From: Dehalococcoidia bacterium
GTDB taxonomy: Bacteria > Chloroflexota > Dehalococcoidia > Bin125
DNA: 64,000 bases
Reading direction: 5' to 3'
Assembly: GCA_022825855.1 (NCBI GenBank)
Contig: JAJDWB010000010.1
Location: 124,001 to 188,000 of the forward strand
Part shown: piece after piece, positions 44,067 to 53,157 of the stretch
Position numbering within the stretch: position 1 is the first letter of the stretch
How the letters are laid out: each line of letters begins with the position of its first letter
The notes under the pieces: model-generated
Database searches by the model: none
Told to the model about the DNA's origin: nothing
Seen by the model: the letters and a program-made list of their open reading frames with translations, nothing else
Position numbers and translations under genes: made by a program

Positions 44067-44072
44067 ATCCTA
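44067..44072 (-). promoter_or_regulatory. -10 box TAGGAT, leaderless type
   Basis: On the minus strand TAGGAT ends 7 nt before the ATG at 44059-44057. It allows recG and degV to be transcribed apart from fakA. Confidence 0.5.
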
Positions 44073-44125
44073 TCAGCGGGTGCGTGGTGGCGCGAGTTTC
44101 CGGGGAACCCCCTCAGCCTTCGGCA

Positions 44126-44146
44126 GCTCCCCCTGGAAGGGGGAGC
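44126..44146. repeat. GC-rich hairpin in the degV-fakA gap
   Basis: GCTCCCCC pairs with GGGGGAGC around TGGAA (8-bp stem, 5-nt loop). It resembles dispersed intergenic palindromes and could end the fakA transcript. Confidence 0.5.
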
Positions 44147-44212
44147 GAGTAGGGGCGCGGTGCGGCGACTCCTCCTGGAAGAGAGAGCGGGGTTGGGCGG
44201 AATGCGGCATGT

Positions 44213-45820
44213 CTACTCCAGGGCGAGCAGCCAGGGGTAGTGGGGCTGGCCGCCGTCGATCAGGTCGACTTCGAGCCCGGTGCGGTCCTCAATGGCCTCG
44301 GCCAATGCGTCGGCGCGGTCTTCGTCGACCTCGTCGCCGACGTAGACGGTGAAGAGCGACGCGCCGGACAGCGAGTCGGACATGCGCTCGGACAGTTGGA
44401 GCGCGACGCCGTCGATCGTGTCTCCCGCGCCGACGATCTCGCCGTCGAGCATGGCGAAGGGTTGGCCCTCGGTGATCGGGATGTCGCCTTCCAGCGTGCG
44501 CGCGGCGTGGGTGACGCGTCCGATGCGGACGGCGGAGAGCGCCTCCTGCATTTCTTCGAGCACATCTTCGGCCGGGACGCCGCCGATCAGGGCGGTCAGC
44601 GCGGCGACGCCCTCGGCCTGGCTGTCGTTGTGGACGACGTGAACGCGCTGGGGTTCGTCGGCGGCGGCGGCGAGTTCTCCGGCGCGCTCGGCGGCGGGGG
44701 TGACGTTGTGATTGTTGGGCAGGATGATCACGTCCTCGCCCTTGACGGACTCGGCGGCCGAGAAAAGCATCTCGACGGAGGGATTGTCGGCTGCGCCGCC
44801 GGAGACGATCGCGGCCGCGCCCAGTTCGGTGAACACGCGGACGAAGCCGCTGCCCTGGGCGACGGCGACGACGGCGGGGTCGGACTGCGACTCGTGGGTG
44901 CGGGCGGCCTGGGCGCGCATGTCGACGGCGCGGAAGACGCGGATGCGTCCAGCGCGGTCGGCGGCGGCGTAGGCGTCGGCGGGTTCGACGGTGTGGATGT
45001 GGATGCGCAGGTCGTCGCCGTCGGGCGCGAGCATGACGGTCTCGTCGTCGCCGGCGAGAATCTCGCGCAGGCCTTCGATGTCCTCGACGCCGGCGACGAC
45101 GAGCTCGGTGCAGAAGCCGTCGAAGTCGCCGTCGGAGTCGAGCCGGCGGGCGAGCCAGCCGGGATCGATCGCGCCCAGCTCGGCCGGGACGTCGGGGATC
45201 GGATCGCCGGCCAGCGCGCCGGCCATACCGCGCAGCATGAACTCCAGGCCGCGCGCGCCGGCGTCGACGACGCCGGCGTCCTTGAGCACCGGGTTTTGCT
45301 CGGGCGTGTACTCGACCGACTCGTAGGCCGCGTCGACCGCGACCTGCATCTGCTGGGCAGGGTCGCCCTGGGCCGATTGGACTGCGGCGGCGGTGTCGGC
45401 GGCAACCGAGATCATGGTCCCGTCGCGGGGCTCGGTGACGGCGCTGCGAGCGGCGTCGGCGGCGGCCGCGAAGGCCGCCGCGAGCGATGCGCCGCCGTCG
45501 TCTTCGAGCCCGGAGGCGAAGCCGCGCAGCCACTGCGCGCCGATCACGCCGGAGCTGCCGCGTCCGCCGAGCAGGGCGGCGGAGGCGGAGGCTGAGGCGA
45601 TCTCGTGGGCGGTTGCCTCGGCGTCGGCCTCTTCGGCCGCCTGGCTGGCAGCGGCGAGCGTGCGGCCGAGGTTGGCGCCGGTGTCGCCGTCGGGCACGGG
45701 GAAGACGTTGATCTGGTTGAGCGCCTCGCGGTGGAGGGCGACCCAGCCGGCGGCGCCCTGGATCATGCGGCGCACGTCCGGACCGCTGAGCGCGGAGATC
45801 GAATCGTCGCCGTGGGTCAT
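44213..45820 (-). CDS. DAK2/DegV-domain kinase (FakA/YloV-like)
   Basis: 535 residues. NVFPVPDGDTGANLGRTL is the DhaL-type nucleotide-binding motif with metal-binding Asp; LLGGRGSSGVIGAQ is the second DhaL motif; the C-terminal 200 residues are the DegV-like/middle domain typical of FakA. With FakB it phosphorylates fatty acids for phospholipid synthesis (family knowledge). The start is the ATG at 45820; TATAGG about 12 nt upstream may be its -10. Confidence 0.9.
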   Translation of the reverse strand: MTHGDDSISALSGPDVRRMIQGAAGWVALHREALNQINVFPVPDGDTGANLGRTLAAASQAAEEADAEATAHEIASASASAALLGGRGSSGVIGAQWLRGFASGLEDDGGASLAAAFAAAADAARSAVTEPRDGTMISVAADTAAAVQSAQGDPAQQMQVAVDAAYESVEYTPEQNPVLKDAGVVDAGARGLEFMLRGMAGALAGDPIPDVPAELGAIDPGWLARRLDSDGDFDGFCTELVVAGVEDIEGLREILAGDDETVMLAPDGDDLRIHIHTVEPADAYAAADRAGRIRVFRAVDMRAQAARTHESQSDPAVVAVAQGSGFVRVFTELGAAAIVSGGAADNPSVEMLFSAAESVKGEDVIILPNNHNVTPAAERAGELAAAADEPQRVHVVHNDSQAEGVAALTALIGGVPAEDVLEEMQEALSAVRIGRVTHAARTLEGDIPITEGQPFAMLDGEIVGAGDTIDGVALQLSERMSDSLSGASLFTVYVGDEVDEDRADALAEAIEDRTGLEVDLIDGGQPHYPWLLALE

Positions 45821-45885
45821 CTGTAGTGTCCCCTATAGAGCGCGGCGTCTGCGCTTGTGTTGACACCGGCGCCGGTTCAGAGTGC

Positions 45886-45894
45886 TGGTATGAT
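45886..45894 (+). promoter_or_regulatory. extended -10 promoter of rpmB
   Basis: TGG-TATGAT (45886-45894) is a textbook extended -10 (TGN plus -10). A TTGACA at 45860 is 23 nt away, too far to be its -35. Confidence 0.55.
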
Positions 45895-45960
45895 ACCTGC
45901 CACGTGCCGGCGAACGCCGTGATCGGTGCGTGTGCGGATGAGGGATCGAGGACGGACCGA

Positions 45961-46175
45961 TGGCCGGCAAATGCGACCTCTGCCCCAAGGTGACCACGTT
46001 TGGTCGCAACATTCGCCACAAGCACTCGGGCCGCTGGAAGCGCAAGGCGCCGCGCACCTCTCGTACGTTCAAGCCGAATGTTCACCGACACAAAGTGACC
46101 ATTGACGGGAAGACCCAGCGGCTTAACGTATGCACCGCCTGCCTGCGCACGATGATGAAGAAGCTGGCCGCCTGA
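45961..46175 (+). CDS. rpmB: 50S ribosomal protein L28
   Basis: 71 residues. CDLCPK at the N-terminus and CTACLR near the C-terminus are the paired CXXC of the zinc-binding form; KHSGRWKRKAPRTSRTF and FKPNVHRHKV are L28 signatures. The S14 gene of this window is the zinc-free form, so the two proteins differ in zinc need. Stand-alone gene with an extended -10 promoter. Confidence 0.97.
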
Positions 46176-46246
46176 TTCATCACAGCCGCACCATGCACAT
46201 GACTGACAACGGGATCGGAAGACTGCACGCCTGAGAGCCAGAGCAA

Positions 46247-46261
46247 CGGACGAAGCGTCCG
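46247..46261 (+). other. small hairpin after rpmB
   Basis: CGGACG-AAG-CGTCCG, a 6-bp stem and 3-nt loop in the 148-bp gap after rpmB. No U-run follows; it may stabilise or end the rpmB transcript. Confidence 0.35.
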
Positions 46262-46323
46262 CCCCTGACTACACGACTGAGACCCACTCGAGCGCTGACG
46301 CGCCCACACCGAGACCGAGGAAC

Positions 46324-46767
46324 ATGAGAATCTACGTTGGGAACCTGCCGTTCCGCACCAACTCCGAGGAACTGCGCGACCTGTTCGCCGAGCACGGCGA
46401 AGTTCGCGATTGCGTCATCCCCGTTGACCGCGACAGCGGCCGTTCGCGCGGCTTCGGCTTCGTCGACATGGACGATGAGGAAGCCCGCACCGCGATCACC
46501 GCACTGGACGGCTACGACATGGACGGTCGTCAGCTGCGCGTCAACGAGGCGCGGCCTCGTGGAGGCGGGGGCGGCGGCGGCGGTGGTTACCGCGGCGGTG
46601 GCGGCGGCGGTGGATACCGCGAAGAGCGCGGCGGCTACCGCGAAGAGCGCGGCGGCGGCGGATACCGCGAGAATCGCGGCGGCGGGGGCGGCGGTGGATA
46701 CCGCGAACCGCGCTACGACGATCGCGGCTCGCGCGACAGCTACGCCGACCGGGGACGCCGCTACTAG
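46324..46767 (+). CDS. RRM-type RNA-binding protein with Gly/Arg-rich tail
   Basis: 147 residues. RNP2 (IYVGNLPF) and RNP1 (GRSRGFGFVDM) define one RNA-recognition motif in residues 1-80; the rest is an RGG-like tail of GGGGYRE repeats, as in cyanobacterial Rbp proteins. Such proteins bind single-stranded RNA, often in cold or stress response. GAGGA precedes the ATG. The coding repeats in the tail could slip during replication. Confidence 0.93.
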   Translation: MRIYVGNLPFRTNSEELRDLFAEHGEVRDCVIPVDRDSGRSRGFGFVDMDDEEARTAITALDGYDMDGRQLRVNEARPRGGGGGGGGGYRGGGGGGGYREERGGYREERGGGGYRENRGGGGGGGYREPRYDDRGSRDSYADRGRRY

Positions 46768-46809
46768 CAGCGCGCCCCGCTCAGACCGCGCCGTCCTGGG
46801 ACGGTTGAG

Positions 46810-47943
46810 ATGACCTCTGACGTCCGGGTCCGACGGGTCGGATTCGGACGCGAGGCGACGCCTTTCATTGATGTGCTCTGGCGCGTCTATGCCGGCGATC
46901 CGCACTGGATCCCGACGCTGCGCCGTGTCCAGCGTGAACGGCTCGATCCGACGCAGACGCCGTTTCTGCGTTACGGCCAGGCACAGCTCTTCCTGGCCGA
47001 GCGCGACGGCGTCCCGGTGGGCCGGATCTCGGCGCAGATCAATCCGTTGCACGACGAGAAGTGGGGCGAATCGGCCGGCTTCTTCGGTCACTTCGACTGC
47101 ATGGACGATCCGGTGGCGGCGGCGGCGCTGTTCGAGGCGGCGGAGTCGTGGCTGCGAGAGCGCGGGGCCGTGTTCTCGCGCGGTCCGTTCAGCTTCACGA
47201 TCAACGACGAATCGGGCTGCCTGGTCGAGGGCTTCGACACGCCGCCGATGATCGCGATGCCGCACGGGCGGCGCTGGTTCCCGGAGTTGATCGAGGCCAA
47301 CGGCTACGCAGGGGTCAAGGATCTCTGGGCGTACCGCTATCCGGTCGACGCGCCGCTGGGGGAGCGGCGGCAGCGCGCCTGGGAGCGAATCCACGAGCAT
47401 CCGCGAGTCACGGTGCGCTCATTCGACAAACGCAATCTGCAGCGCGACGTGCGGATCGCTGCGGAGATTTTCAACGAGGCCTGGGTCGAGAATTGGGGAT
47501 CGCTGCCGATCACCGAGGAGGAGGCCGACCGGCTCGCGCACGATCTCGTCCAGTTCGCGGATCCGGAACTGACCGCGTTCGTCGAGATCGACGGCGATCC
47601 GGCCGCCATGGTGATCTCGATTCCCAACCTGAACGAGTGCGCACGCGACATCGACGGGCGGCTGTTTCCGTTCGGCTGGGCCAAGCTGCTCTGGCGGTTG
47701 AAGCGGCGGCCGGAGAGCGGCCGGGTGATGCTGTTGGGCGTGCGGCAGAAGTGGCGCACGCGCGAGTTTGCGCAGCTCGGCGTGATGCTGACTGCGGAGG
47801 TGCACGTGCGGGGCGCGGCCAAGGGTTATCGCTGGGCCGAACTCGGTTGGGTGCTGGAAGACAACCACTTGCTCAACCACGCGCTGCGCCGCACCGACGC
47901 CGAGGTTTACAAGGTCTACCGCGTGTATCAGAAGCCGCTCTAG
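46810..47943 (+). CDS. GNAT-like protein of unknown substrate
   Basis: 377 residues, 42 nt after the RRM gene. WRVYAGDPHWIPTLR and GQAQLFLAERDGVPVGRISAQINP near the N-terminus look like an acetyl-CoA-binding GNAT fold; the C-terminal half (RVMLLGVRQKWR, YRWAELGWVLEDNHLLNHAL) resembles a second one. Related proteins are widespread and uncharacterised. No catalytic residues can be named. Convergent with rpe. Confidence 0.6.
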   Translation: MTSDVRVRRVGFGREATPFIDVLWRVYAGDPHWIPTLRRVQRERLDPTQTPFLRYGQAQLFLAERDGVPVGRISAQINPLHDEKWGESAGFFGHFDCMDDPVAAAALFEAAESWLRERGAVFSRGPFSFTINDESGCLVEGFDTPPMIAMPHGRRWFPELIEANGYAGVKDLWAYRYPVDAPLGERRQRAWERIHEHPRVTVRSFDKRNLQRDVRIAAEIFNEAWVENWGSLPITEEEADRLAHDLVQFADPELTAFVEIDGDPAAMVISIPNLNECARDIDGRLFPFGWAKLLWRLKRRPESGRVMLLGVRQKWRTREFAQLGVMLTAEVHVRGAAKGYRWAELGWVLEDNHLLNHALRRTDAEVYKVYRVYQKPL

Positions 47944-47957
47944 CGGGGCTCAACTCG

Positions 47958-48629
47958 TCAGAGGGGCAGCGCGCGGCGCAGGCGGGCCACCGCGTCGGAG
48001 ACGGACTCGCGGTCGTTGTAGACGGCTGAGCCGGCCACCAGCCAGTCGGCGCCGGCGTCGACGATGCCAGCGATTGTCGACTCGTTGACGCCGCCGTCGA
48101 CGGCGACATGGGCGGACTCGCGGCCGCAATCGTCCAGCAACGAGCGGGCCCGGCTGATGCGCGCCAGCGACTCGGGGATGAAGCGCTGGCCTCCCCAGCC
48201 GGGGTTGACACTCATGATCTGGACCCGATCGCAGATCGGCAGGACAGCCTCGATCTCGCTAAGCGGGGTGCCGGGATTGAGCGTGATCCCGGCTTCGACG
48301 CCCCGCTCGGCGATGCGCTGCAGCAGCCGGTGCGGATGCCGCGTGGTTTCGACGTGGATGGTGACGCAGTTGACGCCGGCGTCGATGAACTCGTCGATCT
48401 GATCCTCGGGATGCTCGACCATCAGATGCGCCTCGATCGGCAGCGAGGTGAGGCGGCGGACGGCCGCGGCCATCTGCGCGCCGAAGGTGATTGGCGGGAC
48501 GAAGTTGCCGTCCATCACGTCGAGCGAGATCCAGTCGACGCCGGCCGCCTCGGCCTCGGCGATCTGCTCGGCCAGACGGGTCCAGTCGGCGTTGAGGATC
48601 GAGGGGGCGAGTTGGACGGGCAGGGTCAT
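47958..48629 (-). CDS. rpe: ribulose-phosphate 3-epimerase
   Basis: 223 residues, TIM barrel. LAPSILNADWTRL, DWISLDVMDGNFVPPITFG (metal His/Asp region), EAHLMVEHPE, MSVNPGWGGQRF and VAVDGGVNEST are the family motifs. Interconverts ribulose-5-P and xylulose-5-P. Its ATG overlaps the argH stop (ATGA), so it is the last gene of the arginine transcript. Confidence 0.97.
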   Translation of the reverse strand: MTLPVQLAPSILNADWTRLAEQIAEAEAAGVDWISLDVMDGNFVPPITFGAQMAAAVRRLTSLPIEAHLMVEHPEDQIDEFIDAGVNCVTIHVETTRHPHRLLQRIAERGVEAGITLNPGTPLSEIEAVLPICDRVQIMSVNPGWGGQRFIPESLARISRARSLLDDCGRESAHVAVDGGVNESTIAGIVDAGADWLVAGSAVYNDRESVSDAVARLRRALPL

Positions 48630-50164
48630 CGTCGGCCCTGCTGCTTCGCGGCGGCGCGCTCGGCGGCGCGGCGCTGGGCGCGGTTGAGTCCGGTCTCGAG
48701 GGTCGGATCGGCCTGCGGCGTTCCAGCCTGCCCCTGCGTCTCCTGACTCGCGGGCTGGAGTTGCAGCCGCGCCTTCGCCTCGTCCAGCGCGGCCCGGACC
48801 TGCGTCGGCGCGGTGCCGCCGGGCACGTCTCGCGACTCCAGGGCGAACTGCGGGGTCATACCCACGGCGTCCGACTCGAACGCGGGGTGCTCGGAGCGCA
48901 GATCGTCGAGACTCAGATCGGCCAAGCCGCAGCCGCGCTGCTCGCAGAGCCTGACCAGGCGTCCGACGACACCGTGCGCCTCGCGGAAGGGGACGCCCTT
49001 GCGAGTGATGTAGTCCGCGTAATCGGTGGCCAGGATAAAGGGGTCGTTGTCGACCATCGCGCGGGCGCGGTCGCCGTCGACCTGGGCGGTCAGCAACGCC
49101 CGAGCGAGCACGTGCAGCGTGCCGATCAGCGTCTCGGCGGTGTCGAACAGGCCCGACTTGTCCTCTTGCAGATCGCGGTTATAGGCGAGCGGCAGCCCCT
49201 TGAGCGTGGTCAACAGCGCGGTCAGGTGGCCCAGCACCTTGCCGCTGCGACCGCGGGCCAGCTCGGCGATGTCGGGATTGCGCTTCTGCGGCATGATCGA
49301 CGAGCCGGTGGTGAACGCGTCGCCGAACTGCAGCAGGCCGAACTCGGCCGAGCTCCAGAGGATTACGTCTTCGCACAGCCGCGAGACATTGACCATGCAG
49401 ATCGCGGCGTTGGCGAGGAACTCGGCGATGTAGTCGCGCGAGGAGACGGCATCCATGCTGTTGCGCGAGAGCGACTCGAAGCCCAGCTCGTCGGCGACGG
49501 CCTGGCGGTCGAGCGGATAGGCCGCGCCGGCCAGCGCGGCGCTGCCCAGCGGCATGATGTCGGCCCGGGCGAAGGCGTCGACCAGGCGGTCGGCGTCGCG
49601 GTCGAGCATTTCCAGGTAGGCGAGCAGGTGATGGGCGAGCAGCACCGGCTGGGCGCGCTGGAGATGCGTGTAGCCGGGCAGGTAGACGTCAAGCGAACGC
49701 TCGGCCAGCTCAATCAGCGAGGCCTGCAGCCCGCGCACCGCGCCGACGGACTGGACGATGGCGTCACGGACGAACATGCGCGTGTCCAGCGCGACCTGGT
49801 CGTTGCGCGATCGCGCGGTGTGCAGGCGACCGGCGGCGTCGGCGCCGATGATCTGACCCAGCCGAGCCTCGACGTGGGTGTGGATGTCCTCGAGCTCGTG
49901 GTTGATCTCGAATCCGCCCGATTCGATCTCCGATTCGACCTGGTCGAGCCCCTCGAGGATGCGCGCGGCGTCGTCGGCGTCGATGATGCCCTGCGCGGCA
50001 AGCATTCGGGCGTGCGCGCGGGAGCCGGCGATGTCATGGCGAAAGAGCAGCAGGTCGACCTGGATCGACGAGGTGTAGGCCTGCACCAGGGCGTCGGGCG
50101 CTTCCTCGAAGCGGCCGCCCCAGAGGCGTTGGTCGTCGGCGGTGGGATTGTCGGCGTCAGCCAT
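48626..50164 (-). CDS. argH: argininosuccinate lyase
   Basis: 512 residues. GSSIMPQKRNPDIAE is the fumarase/lyase signature loop with the catalytic Ser; THLQRAQPVLLAHH and TARSRNDQVALDTRM are also conserved. It releases arginine and fumarate. About 50 extra C-terminal residues, Gln/Ala/Arg-rich and ending in a LNRAQRRAAERAAAK-type tail, lie beyond the usual end. Confidence 0.97.
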   Translation of the reverse strand: MADADNPTADDQRLWGGRFEEAPDALVQAYTSSIQVDLLLFRHDIAGSRAHARMLAAQGIIDADDAARILEGLDQVESEIESGGFEINHELEDIHTHVEARLGQIIGADAAGRLHTARSRNDQVALDTRMFVRDAIVQSVGAVRGLQASLIELAERSLDVYLPGYTHLQRAQPVLLAHHLLAYLEMLDRDADRLVDAFARADIMPLGSAALAGAAYPLDRQAVADELGFESLSRNSMDAVSSRDYIAEFLANAAICMVNVSRLCEDVILWSSAEFGLLQFGDAFTTGSSIMPQKRNPDIAELARGRSGKVLGHLTALLTTLKGLPLAYNRDLQEDKSGLFDTAETLIGTLHVLARALLTAQVDGDRARAMVDNDPFILATDYADYITRKGVPFREAHGVVGRLVRLCEQRGCGLADLSLDDLRSEHPAFESDAVGMTPQFALESRDVPGGTAPTQVRAALDEAKARLQLQPASQETQGQAGTPQADPTLETGLNRAQRRAAERAAAKQQGRR

Positions 50165-50174
50165 GCGCCCGCCG

Positions 50175-50534
50175 CTATTCCTCTGTGGGCAGCGTCGTCA
50201 GCCCGGCGGCGTCGATCACGGTTTCGATCTGCTCGGCCGAGAGGTCGCGGGCGCGGATCGTCTGGATCGCCGGCGGCTCAATGCCCTGTCCGATCTGGTC
50301 GCGGTAGAGCGCGTCGCCGATGGCGCGGATGATCGCCTGCACATCGCTCTCCGCGAGCGGTCCGCAGAGCGCTTCGAAGGCCTGCCTGGCATCGAGCGCG
50401 AGGTAGAGCGCGCACTCAAGCGAAGCGTGGCCGGGACGCCGGATCTGGAAGTCGGCCGCGTCGGGTCCACCGGCGGTGGGCACCGCGGTTTCGTATTCGA
50501 TTGCGATCTCGATCTCTCCGGCGTTAGTCGTCAT
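50175..50534 (-). CDS. unknown small acidic protein between argG and argH
   Basis: 119 residues from the ATG at 50534; a longer reading extends into argG. No motif or membrane segment is recognised. It is acidic and Ala-rich with predicted helices (ESDVQAIIRAIGDALYRD). Gaps of 46 nt from argG and 10 nt to argH place it in the arginine transcript. It may be a fast-evolving accessory protein. Confidence 0.65.
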   Translation of the reverse strand: MTTNAGEIEIAIEYETAVPTAGGPDAADFQIRRPGHASLECALYLALDARQAFEALCGPLAESDVQAIIRAIGDALYRDQIGQGIEPPAIQTIRARDLSAEQIETVIDAAGLTTLPTEE

Positions 50535-50580
50535 CGCTGCCGTCCTGTCTGACCGATGTGAGCGCCCGGTCTTCTTCCCG

Positions 50581-51834
50581 TTATCCCGTTCGTCCCGATG
50601 ATACGTCCAGGACGCCGCCCGGTTGCTTGAGCAGTTGCTTCTCGGCCTGCACGCGAACCGGCAGACCGAAGATGTCGATGAAGCCCACGGCCGAGGTCTG
50701 GTCGAACACGTCGCCTTCGTCGTAGGTCGCCAGCGAGTACTGGTAGAGGCTGTTGGGGCTCTCGACGCCGACCGCGACGCACTGGCCCTTGTACAGCTTG
50801 AGCCGCGCTGTGCCGCTGACATGACGCTGCATCGAGGCGGTGAAGGCGGCCAGGTCCTGGTGCACGCCGGTGAACCAGAGCCCGTCATAGATCAGGTCGG
50901 CGTAGTCCTGCATCAGCCGGTGCTTGAGCCGGATCTGCGACTTGGACAGGGTCAGCGTTTCCAGCGCCTGGTGGGCGATCCGCAGGGTCGTGGCGGCCGG
51001 CGCTTCGTAGACCTCGCGGGACTTGATCCCGACGAGGCGGTCTTCCACCATGTCGATCCGGCCGACGCCGTTGGCGCCGGCGACATCGTGCACGCGGCTG
51101 ATCAGCGTGACCGGATCGAGTTCCTCGCCGTCGAGCGTGACCGGCCGTCCGCGCTCAAATCCGACCTCGATGTAGGTCGGTTCGTCCGGCGCGGACTCCG
51201 GGTTGACCGTCCACTCCCAGACGTTGTCGGGCGGCTCGGTCCACGGGTCCTCGAGCGGGCCCGCCTCGATCGAACGGCCCCAGAGGTTCTCATCGGTGGA
51301 GTACTGCTTCTCGACGCTGACCGTGATCGGGATGTCGTGCGCCTGGGCGTAGACGATCTCCGACTCGCGGGTCGTGAGTTCCCACTCGCGCACCGGCGCG
51401 AGGATGCGCAGGTCGGGCGCGAGCGCCTGCACGGAGACGTCGAAGCGGACCTGGTCGTTGCCCTTGCCCGTGCAGCCGTGGGCGACGGCGGTGGCATTGT
51501 GCCGCCGCGCCACGTCGACGAGCGCCTTGGCGATTAACGGCCGCGCCAGCGCGGTCGCCAGCGGGTAGCGGCCCTCGTAGAGCGCGCCCGCCATCAGCGC
51601 CGGGAAGCAGAACGACCTGGCGAAGTCGTCGCGCAAATCGAGCATCTCGAATCCGACCGCTCCGGCGGCATGGGCGCGCGACTCGAGGTCTTCATCGGCC
51701 TCGAGGTAGCCCATGTCTGCGGTCATGCAGACGACTTCCCAGCCGCGCTCGGTCAGCCAGCGCGTCACCACCGACGTGTCCAGCCCGCCGGAATAGGCCA
51801 GCACCACCCGCTTGTCTTCTGTTCGTCTTGGCAC
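50581..51834 (-). CDS. argG: argininosuccinate synthase
   Basis: 417 residues, GTG start after a GGGGGAG site. VVLAYSGGLDTSVV is the ATP-pyrophosphatase P-loop; AHGCTGKGNDQVRFD and WGRSIEAGPLEDPW are ArgG signatures. It joins citrulline and aspartate using ATP. 42 nt downstream of argD. Confidence 0.97.
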   Translation of the reverse strand: MPRRTEDKRVVLAYSGGLDTSVVTRWLTERGWEVVCMTADMGYLEADEDLESRAHAAGAVGFEMLDLRDDFARSFCFPALMAGALYEGRYPLATALARPLIAKALVDVARRHNATAVAHGCTGKGNDQVRFDVSVQALAPDLRILAPVREWELTTRESEIVYAQAHDIPITVSVEKQYSTDENLWGRSIEAGPLEDPWTEPPDNVWEWTVNPESAPDEPTYIEVGFERGRPVTLDGEELDPVTLISRVHDVAGANGVGRIDMVEDRLVGIKSREVYEAPAATTLRIAHQALETLTLSKSQIRLKHRLMQDYADLIYDGLWFTGVHQDLAAFTASMQRHVSGTARLKLYKGQCVAVGVESPNSLYQYSLATYDEGDVFDQTSAVGFIDIFGLPVRVQAEKQLLKQPGGVLDVSSGRTG

Positions 51835-51876
51835 CCCGGGTCTCCCCCTACTGATTCGGAACGGCTTGTGTCGTGG

Positions 51877-53061
51877 TTACTCGGCCACCGAGCCCAGCGC
51901 GTCGTCGATGATTGCGATCGCCTGATTGATCTCGTCTTCGGAGATGGTCAAGGGCGGCACCAGGCGCAGCACGTTGGGCTTGACCACGTTGCAGAGCAAC
52001 CCGCGCTCGCGAATCGCCGTGACCAGCGCCGGCCCGACGTCGGCGCTCAGTTCGACCGCGACCAGCAGTCCCTTGCCGCGCACGTGGTCGATCAGCGGGT
52101 GCCGGTCCTCCAGCGCGCGAATGCCCGACATGAGCTGTTCGCCCCGCTCGGCCGCCTGCGCAGGAATGTCCTCTTCGGTGATCACGCGCAACGTCTCCAG
52201 CGCGACCGACGTGGTGAACGGCTGTCCGCCGAAGGTGGTGCCGTGGTCGCCGGGCTCGAGGATGTCGCCGCGCTCGTTGGCGACAATTGCGCCGATCGGG
52301 ACGCCGCTGCCCAGACCCTTGGCCAGCGCCATCACGTCGGGCTGAACGTCCTCGTGCTGCCAGGCGAAGAGCGCGCCCGTGCGGCCGATCCCGGTCTGGA
52401 CTTCGTCGAACATCAGCAACAGGTCATGTTCGTCGCAGATCTCGCGCAGGGCGACGAGGTAGCCGTCGTCGGCGACGTTGACGCCGCCCTCGCCCTGCAG
52501 CGGTTCGACGAGGATGGCGGCGGTCTGCGGTCCGACGGCGGCGCGCACGGCGTCGACATCGTTGAAGGGCACGTGGCGGAAGCCGTCGAGCGGGCCGAAC
52601 GGCTCTCGATAGGCCGGATTGCCGGAGGCATTGACGGAAGCGAGGGTGCGACCGTGGAACGCCTGATCCATGACGATGATCTCGGTCGCGCCGCCGCGCC
52701 TGGTCTGGCCCCACTTGCGGCCGATCTTGATCGCGCCTTCGGTCGCTTCGGCGCCGCTGTTGCAGAAGAAGATGCGGGTCATGCCCGACTGCTCGAGGAT
52801 CAGGTCGGCCAGATCGAGCTGGGGAATCGTGTAGAAGTAGTTCGAGACGTGCAACAACGTCTCGGACTGATTCTTGATCGCCTCGACGATGCGCGGGTGG
52901 CAGTGGCCGAGGTTGTCGGCGGCGATCCCGGCGACGAAGTCGAGGTACTCGTTGCCCTCGTCGTCCCAGACCCTGGCGCCTTCGCCGCGCACGAGCGTGA
53001 CGGGCAAACGCCCCGCCGACATCATGAAGACGGCAGACTCGCGCTCGGCAGTGGTGGGCAT
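51877..53061 (-). CDS. argD: acetylornithine aminotransferase
   Basis: 394 residues, class III PLP transaminase. FFCNSGAEATEGAIKI, MFDEVQTGIGRTG (PLP Asp) and ALAKGLGSGVPIGAI (Schiff-base Lys) are present; GEGGVNVADDGY is typical of ArgD. It turns N-acetylglutamate semialdehyde into acetylornithine. GGAG before the ATG. Related enzymes act on succinylornithine or ornithine, but the arg setting fixes the call. Confidence 0.96.
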   Translation of the reverse strand: MPTTAERESAVFMMSAGRLPVTLVRGEGARVWDDEGNEYLDFVAGIAADNLGHCHPRIVEAIKNQSETLLHVSNYFYTIPQLDLADLILEQSGMTRIFFCNSGAEATEGAIKIGRKWGQTRRGGATEIIVMDQAFHGRTLASVNASGNPAYREPFGPLDGFRHVPFNDVDAVRAAVGPQTAAILVEPLQGEGGVNVADDGYLVALREICDEHDLLLMFDEVQTGIGRTGALFAWQHEDVQPDVMALAKGLGSGVPIGAIVANERGDILEPGDHGTTFGGQPFTTSVALETLRVITEEDIPAQAAERGEQLMSGIRALEDRHPLIDHVRGKGLLVAVELSADVGPALVTAIRERGLLCNVVKPNVLRLVPPLTISEDEINQAIAIIDDALGSVAE

Positions 53062-53157
53062 GGTCAGTTCTCCGGAAGGGGCATCGGCAGGGTCAGTCCA
53101 ACTCAGATTAGGCGAGCGTCGAACGCGCGTCTATGCAGCCGATGGCGCAACGTTTGC

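Noticed and set aside
45860-45865. TTGACA as -35 of the rpmB promoter
   Set aside because: The spacer to TATGAT is 23 nt; the extended -10 explains the promoter better.
44289-46091. 600-codon minus-strand open frame overlapping the FakA-like gene
   Set aside because: Arg/Ala-rich shadow frame of the true gene.
46555-46740. Repeats in the RRM gene as a CRISPR or minisatellite locus
   Set aside because: They are in-frame Gly/Arg-Tyr codons of an RGG-type tail, with no spacers.
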